From Prosthecochloris ethylica (lineage in GTDB: Bacteria > Bacteroidota > Chlorobiia > Chlorobiales > Chlorobiaceae), in assembly GCF_015234275.1 (NCBI RefSeq), contig NZ_JADGII010000001.1: DNA of 64,000 nucleotides; one strand, 5' to 3'. The translations under genes were made by a program, and so were the position numbers. How positions within the stretch are numbered: position 1 is the stretch's first letter; each line of letters opens with the position of its first letter. This document shows, one piece after another, positions 59,569 to 64,000 of the stretch. Under the pieces are notes generated by a model that made no database searches, was not told the origin of the DNA, and saw only the letters and a program-made list of their open reading frames with translations.

Positions 59569-59654
59569 TGTTGATTTCCTGTTTGTGTTATTTGGTTTGG
59601 CAGATAGTGTCTGGCAATGTAGTGAAAGATAAGCACTTCCCCATGCCCCGGTAC

Positions 59655-60203
59655 TTATCCGGAACGATCTGTCGCGGCACCGTCATACCCGCCATCCCGG
59701 TACGCGGCCACATAGCGAACATAATTGCCGGGAGAGCTCTTGACAGTCTCCCTCTCTTCATCGGTGAGGGGACGCATCACTTTTGCCGGAACCCCTGCGA
59801 CGAGCATTCCGGATGGCACGGTAAAACCCTGACGGACCAGCGCTCCCGCGGCGACGATCGAGTATGGTTCGATCACGCAGTCATCGAGCAGAACCGCGCC
59901 CATGCCGACCAGCACATGGTCCTGGACGGTGCAGGCATGCAGGACAGCACCGTGGCCGATGGTCACGTCGCTGCCGATGGAGAGCGGGCCGGTGTCATGG
60001 GTAACATGCAAAGTCGCGTTGTCCTGCACGCTGGTGCGGGCCCCGATCCTGATGGGGCAGACATCTCCCCGGATGACGGTATTGAACCAGACACTCGAAT
60101 CCTCTCCGATATGGACATCGCCTACAATACGCGCCCCGTCGGCAAGAAAAACCGATGGATGCAACTGTGGCTCCATTCCTTTATACGACAGCAGTGTTGC
60201 CAT
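59655..60203 (-). CDS. gamma carbonic anhydrase-family protein
   Basis: 182 residues of left-handed beta-helix hexapeptide repeats (VHIGEDSSVWFNTVIRGDVCPIRIGARTSVQDNATLHVTHDTG). Zinc-ligand-type histidines are seen in LHVTHDTG and in the following GHGAVLHAC, which match the gamma-CA family YrdA/PaaY. The protein may be a metal-binding hydratase or a related acyltransferase; activity cannot be told from sequence. The ATG at 60203 has AAGGT upstream. A short divergent spacer separates it from lptB. Confidence 0.88.
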   Translation of the reverse strand: MATLLSYKGMEPQLHPSVFLADGARIVGDVHIGEDSSVWFNTVIRGDVCPIRIGARTSVQDNATLHVTHDTGPLSIGSDVTIGHGAVLHACTVQDHVLVGMGAVLLDDCVIEPYSIVAAGALVRQGFTVPSGMLVAGVPAKVMRPLTDEERETVKSSPGNYVRYVAAYRDGGYDGAATDRSG

Positions 60204-60294
60204 GATGATACCTTGTTAGTTGGACATTCAGAAAAACTTGCGATCTTTGTGATACGGGTCCGAAAAACAACGATCTCTCTCGGGGTATTGACGC

Positions 60295-61029
60295 ATGAAC
60301 GCAACGCTCAGCTGCAGCAAGTTAAAAAAGATCTACAATAAACGGGAAGTCGTCAAAAGCTCTTCCATCGAAGTCAGGCAGGGCGAAATTGTCGGGCTTC
60401 TGGGTCCGAACGGCGCGGGCAAGACAACCACATTCTATATGCTGGTGGGCCTGGTCCGGCCCGACAGGGGCTCCGTCACGATCGACAATCACGACATTAC
60501 CAGTCTGCCGATGTACAAACGCGCCAGACTTGGCATCGGCTACCTCCCTCAGGAAGCATCCGTATTCCGGAACATGAGTGTCGAGGACAACCTCATGAGT
60601 GTCCTGGAATTCACCCCGTTATCGAAACAGGAACGCAAGGAACGGGCTGACATGCTGCTGGAGGATTTCAATATCGCCCATATCCGCAAAAGCATGGGAT
60701 ACTCTCTGTCCGGAGGTGAGCGACGCCGGACGGAAATCGCCCGGGCCCTGGCACTGGAACCCCGCTTCATCCTGCTTGACGAACCTTTTGCCGGCGTGGA
60801 CCCTATTGCTGTCGAAGATATCCAGGACATCGTCTCCAAGCTGGTCAACCGCACGATCGGGGTCCTGATTACCGACCACAATGTTCATGAAACCCTTTCG
60901 GTGACCAACCATGCGTACCTCATGTTCGACGGGGAAATCTTCATGCAGGGCACACCCGATGACATTGCCGCCAATCCGAAGGCCCGGCAGCTCTACCTGG
61001 GAGAAAAGTTTTCCCTCGAACGCTACTGA
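60295..61029 (+). CDS. lptB: LPS export ABC transporter ATPase LptB
   Basis: 244 residues of ABC ATPase with Walker A GPNGAGKTTTFYML near 38, the Q-loop YLPQEASVFRNMSVEDNLM near 85, signature LSGGERRRTEIARALALEPRFILLDEPFAGVDPIAVEDIQ near 140-175 (Walker B LLDEPF) and H-loop DHNVHETL near 200. These match LptB, which drives lipopolysaccharide from the inner to the outer membrane with LptF/G. lptA, lptC and the permeases are not in the window. Confidence 0.93.
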   Translation: MNATLSCSKLKKIYNKREVVKSSSIEVRQGEIVGLLGPNGAGKTTTFYMLVGLVRPDRGSVTIDNHDITSLPMYKRARLGIGYLPQEASVFRNMSVEDNLMSVLEFTPLSKQERKERADMLLEDFNIAHIRKSMGYSLSGGERRRTEIARALALEPRFILLDEPFAGVDPIAVEDIQDIVSKLVNRTIGVLITDHNVHETLSVTNHAYLMFDGEIFMQGTPDDIAANPKARQLYLGEKFSLERY

Positions 61030-61139
61030 ACCAGAAATCCCGGCAGCCGGACCTCGAGGGAACAAAAGCAGTTGAGCTTTCGTTGTAGTTCTATCAATAT
61101 GACGACTGTTTCCCATGACCAGACGACAACGCTGCAGCT

Positions 61140-62651
61140 ATGAACATTCTCCTGCTCTACCCTGAATTTCCCGATACCTTCTGGAGTTTCAAACACGCCC
61201 TGAAATTCATCCGCAAACAGGCATCCCTGCCGCCCCTCGGCCTGCTGACCGTTTCATCCATGCTGCCCGACACCTGGCAGCGGAAGCTGGTCGACCTCAA
61301 TACCGGAGATCTCACCAGCAACGACCTCGAGTGGGCCGATATGGTCTTTATCAGCGCCATGGCCGTGCAGAAATCATCTGCAGAGGAGCTGATTGCACGA
61401 TGCCGTGAATCAGCTGTGCTGACCGTTGCCGGCGGACCGCTCTTTACGTCGGAGCCGGATGTCTTTCCTGACGTCGACCATTTTGTGCTCAACGAGGCGG
61501 AAATCACGCTGCCGCAGTTTCTCGATGATCTCGACAAGGGGCAGCTGAAACGATTCTACCGTTCCGACTCGTTTGCCGACATCATGGACTCGCCCATGCC
61601 GGACTGGAGCCTGCTCACGATGAAAAACTATGCATCGATGGCGATCCAGTTTTCCCGGGGATGTCCGTACAAATGCGATTTCTGCAATGTCACCACCCTC
61701 TTCGGCCGTAAAATCCGGACCAAGACAAGCCGTCAGATCATTGGCGAACTCGATGCTCTCAAGCAGAACGGCTGGCAGGACAGCATCTTTTTTGTCGATG
61801 ACAACTTCATCGCCCACAAGGCGTATCTGAAAAAAGAGCTGTTACCGGCCCTTATCGAATGGCAGGCGACGAACAGAAGCACAGCCAAGCTGTATACGGA
61901 ATGCTCGATCAATATTGCCGATGACCCCGAACTGATGGACCTGATGGTCAAAGCGGGCTTCAACCAGGTCTTCATCGGTATCGAAACGCCTGACAGCTCG
62001 GCACTCGAAGCGTGTGGAAAACAGCATAACTCGTCGAGAGATCTCCTCCGGGACATAAAGACCATTCAACGAGCCGGTCTCGAAGTACAGGGAGGGTTCA
62101 TTGTCGGCTTCGATACCGATACGCCATCGATCTTCCGGCGCCAGATCGAGTTCATCCAGCAGAGCGGCATCGTGACGGCAATGGTGGGCATGCTGCAGGC
62201 CCTGCCCGGCACGGGGCTGTACGAACGGATGAAACAGGAGGGTCGGCTGAGGTGCAGCTCGACGGGAGACAATGCCGACAGCACCACCAATATCGTCCCG
62301 AAAATGGACATCGATATCCTGCGACAAGGGTACCGGGATATGATGACCAGCCTCTATTCGCCGGAGAACTACTACCAGCGAATCAAGACCCTGCTGCAGG
62401 AATACCGGCCGCCGAAGTTCCGTTCCCGCTTCCGCCCGGACCAGCTCCTTGCCCTTGGCCGATCGATGATCGCCCTGGGCATTGTCGGCAGTGAACGGCT
62501 ACACTACTGGAAAATGCTGATATGGACACTGTTCCGTCAGCACCGTTCGCTGTCGCTCGCTATTACGCTCTCGATTTACGGCCATCACTTCCGCAAGGTC
62601 TGCCTCCTGCATCTGAACAGGGAGGAAGATCATGCAGCGGAGCAGGCATAA
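61140..62651 (+). CDS. B12-binding radical SAM protein, DUF4070 type (HpnP/BchQ/BchR-like methyltransferase)
   Basis: 503 residues. An N-terminal cobalamin-binding region (1-130, MNILLLYPEFPDTFWSFKHAL, then LPPLGLLTVSSMLP) precedes a radical SAM core with the cluster motif FSRGCPYKCDFCNVTTLFG near 171-189 and FFVDDNFIAHKAYLKK near 222. The C-terminal DUF4070 region contains FRQHRSLSLAITLSIYGHHFRK. This layout occurs in HpnP (hopanoid 2-methylase) and in BchQ and BchR, which methylate bacteriochlorophyll side chains. Here BchQ, BchR or hopanoid-type action cannot be separated by eye. Nothing in the flanks decides it; lptB is upstream and a HD hydrolase downstream. Confidence 0.88.
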   Translation: MNILLLYPEFPDTFWSFKHALKFIRKQASLPPLGLLTVSSMLPDTWQRKLVDLNTGDLTSNDLEWADMVFISAMAVQKSSAEELIARCRESAVLTVAGGPLFTSEPDVFPDVDHFVLNEAEITLPQFLDDLDKGQLKRFYRSDSFADIMDSPMPDWSLLTMKNYASMAIQFSRGCPYKCDFCNVTTLFGRKIRTKTSRQIIGELDALKQNGWQDSIFFVDDNFIAHKAYLKKELLPALIEWQATNRSTAKLYTECSINIADDPELMDLMVKAGFNQVFIGIETPDSSALEACGKQHNSSRDLLRDIKTIQRAGLEVQGGFIVGFDTDTPSIFRRQIEFIQQSGIVTAMVGMLQALPGTGLYERMKQEGRLRCSSTGDNADSTTNIVPKMDIDILRQGYRDMMTSLYSPENYYQRIKTLLQEYRPPKFRSRFRPDQLLALGRSMIALGIVGSERLHYWKMLIWTLFRQHRSLSLAITLSIYGHHFRKVCLLHLNREEDHAAEQA

Positions 62652-62675
62652 CCTCCCAAGCGACAAGAACACCAG

Positions 62676-64000
62676 ATGATCTCCGATTCATTCCTGTTCC
62701 GTTCAGAAGGCGGATTTATCCGACTTCCGATCTGGGGCCATATTCCTCTCAGCGCCCCCCTGAAACAGATTCTCGCTCACCCGGCCTTTCTGCGCCTGAA
62801 GGGCATCCGGCAACTGTCATTCGCCCAGCAGGTCTACCCGGGAGCGAACCATACCCGGTTCGAACATTCGATCGGCGTGTACCACCTGATGAAGCTGATC
62901 CTGCAACGCATCCACACCAACCCTCTTGCCGGCAGCCTGCAGGAAACCGGTTTTGAGTTTGACGACCAGGCGTGCAGGCTGCTCCTGTCTGCGGCACTGC
63001 TGCATGATATCGGGCACTACCCTCATGCACACGTTCTCGAGGAACAAGCACCGGTCTGGGAAAACGAGCCGGTGTTCGCCTGCCACGAATCCCTTGTCAG
63101 CCGTTTTCTCAGCGAAGAACACGACGGCTTTCCTCCGATTGGCGACATCCTCACCAGGGAGTGGCATGTCGACCCAGACGATGTGACCGGCCTCATTGCG
63201 GGTAGCCGCGGACGTTTCGGCAAACTCATCAGCGGAACGCTCGACCCCGACAAAATGGACTACCTGATGCGTGATGCGCACCACTGCAATATCCCTTACG
63301 GAAGCATCGATATCGAACGCCTGATCGAGTCTTTCGTGCCGGACCCGGAGCGTCAGCGGTTCGCGATCACGGAAAAAGGGATCGCCCCCCTCGAAAGCCT
63401 GCTGTTTGCGAAATACATGATGATGCGCAATGTGTACTGGCACCACACCAGCAGAACGTTTTCGGTCATGCTGAGAAGATTTCTCCAGGATATGCTGGAC
63501 AGTGGCATGACCAGCCCGCAACAGCTCAGACATCTTTTTTACGGCAGCTCCGACGACCGGGTTCTCTACGATCTCGAGCACCGGATGCCTGCCGCGACAC
63601 ACGCGTCCGGCTCTCTCCTGCAACTGATCCTGCAGCGAAGAATCTACAAACGCGCACTCACCGCAATACCCTACGCAAACGGCGCATCGCAGCCGGTTGA
63701 CTGGATGTTTGCACACACGGCCGCGCACCGGCAGCGCAAAGAGAAAGAATACGAACTCTGCCGGTTCATCGCATCGAAAACCGGACGCGCTCTCGAAGGG
63801 CACGAAATCCTACTGGACCCTCCGTCGCACAAGGATGTATTCGATTATGACGACCTGAAGGACCTGCGTGTCTACCAGGGCGGGACCGGCGCCTATGTCA
63901 GCTTCGACGAACTGGGAGAATCAGCCTTTCGTCCGGATTTCATTCTGGCATTCGAACGCTGCACGAAAAAATTCCGCATCATCTGCCGTGAAGACCTGGT
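62676..64000 (+). CDS. HD-domain phosphohydrolase (partial, runs off the window)
   Basis: At least 441 residues open to the window's edge. The ATG at 62676 is 25 bases after the radical SAM gene stop. HD motifs are HTRFEHSIGVYHLM near 64, LLHDIGHYPHAHVLE near 108, and the second-half aspartate LDPDKMDYLMRDAHHC near 190. The HTRFEHS-HDxxH-DKMDYLxRD pattern matches the dGTPase-like SAMHD1/YwfO group, so it is probably a dNTP or other nucleotide phosphohydrolase; the substrate is unproven. The C-terminus is missing. Confidence 0.88.
   Translation, partial: MISDSFLFRSEGGFIRLPIWGHIPLSAPLKQILAHPAFLRLKGIRQLSFAQQVYPGANHTRFEHSIGVYHLMKLILQRIHTNPLAGSLQETGFEFDDQACRLLLSAALLHDIGHYPHAHVLEEQAPVWENEPVFACHESLVSRFLSEEHDGFPPIGDILTREWHVDPDDVTGLIAGSRGRFGKLISGTLDPDKMDYLMRDAHHCNIPYGSIDIERLIESFVPDPERQRFAITEKGIAPLESLLFAKYMMMRNVYWHHTSRTFSVMLRRFLQDMLDSGMTSPQQLRHLFYGSSDDRVLYDLEHRMPAATHASGSLLQLILQRRIYKRALTAIPYANGASQPVDWMFAHTAAHRQRKEKEYELCRFIASKTGRALEGHEILLDPPSHKDVFDYDDLKDLRVYQGGTGAYVSFDELGESAFRPDFILAFERCTKKFRIICREDL

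Noticed and set aside
62817..63803. 328-codon open frame on the minus strand
   Set aside because: Opposite the HD-domain gene, whose H...HD...D motifs are conserved on the plus strand.

Overview
The window looks like chromosomal DNA from a green sulfur bacterium (Chlorobiota, Chlorobiaceae), roughly 57% GC. No marker gene such as rRNA or a reaction-centre gene is present, so this placement is an inference. It rests on a complete men cluster, a group 3b HydBGDA-type [NiFe] hydrogenase, an HpnP/BchQ/BchR-like B12 radical SAM protein, a DUF4199 protein, LptB (hence a Gram-negative envelope), and many small outer-membrane barrels. I see no tRNA, rRNA, CRISPR array, transposase or prophage gene.

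Layout: 1-4291 (+) carries the end of menD and then menH-menB-menC-menE, all with overlapping ends. 4305-7373 (-) holds parA-parB-dapB-DUF4199. 7558-16924 (+) holds a 3-methyladenine glycosylase, mgtE, an ETF-quinone oxidoreductase, mnmA, a carboxylesterase and metH. 16956-20784 (-) has two different L,D-transpeptidases, a membrane protein and a SIMPL protein. 20936-23815 has a DUF4412 lipoprotein, a membrane protein, a rhodanese and a DUF2278 protein. 23816-24503 is a repeat-rich non-coding stretch with REP-like palindromes. 24504-28277 (+) holds an MscS channel, transketolase and 6-phosphogluconolactonase.

28303-36041 (-) is the most unusual block: a GluR0-like ligand-gated potassium channel, a FIST sensory protein and a 981-residue hybrid histidine kinase lie directly upstream of gnd and zwf on the same strand. 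Together with the convergent tkt-pgl pair, this places the whole oxidative pentose phosphate branch beside a sensory module. 36121-43560 (-) has a GT4 glycosyltransferase, a YbaK-type deacylase, a CARDB repeat protein, two small outer-membrane barrels, a patatin and an aldehyde dehydrogenase. 43675-46970 (+) is a Lon-like protease coupled to a double universal stress protein. 46986-49243 (-) has MarC, a SpoU methyltransferase and a membrane protein.

49448-54844 (+) is a U32 peptidase-family protein followed by the four-gene hydrogenase operon, whose large subunit ends exactly at the C-terminal metal-binding motif with no cleavable tail. An inverted repeat lies upstream of that operon. 54937-58342 has an FKBP-type isomerase, two tandemly duplicated outer-membrane barrels and a second MscS-type channel. 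58378-64000 has a protoporphyrinogen-oxidase-like protein, a gamma carbonic anhydrase, lptB, the B12 radical SAM protein and a truncated HD-domain phosphohydrolase.

No defence island or obvious new multi-gene machine is visible. The best leads for something not well described are the channel/FIST/kinase/gnd/zwf block, the tail-less hydrogenase subunit with its upstream palindrome, the CARDB repeat protein, and the covarying REP-like palindromes.
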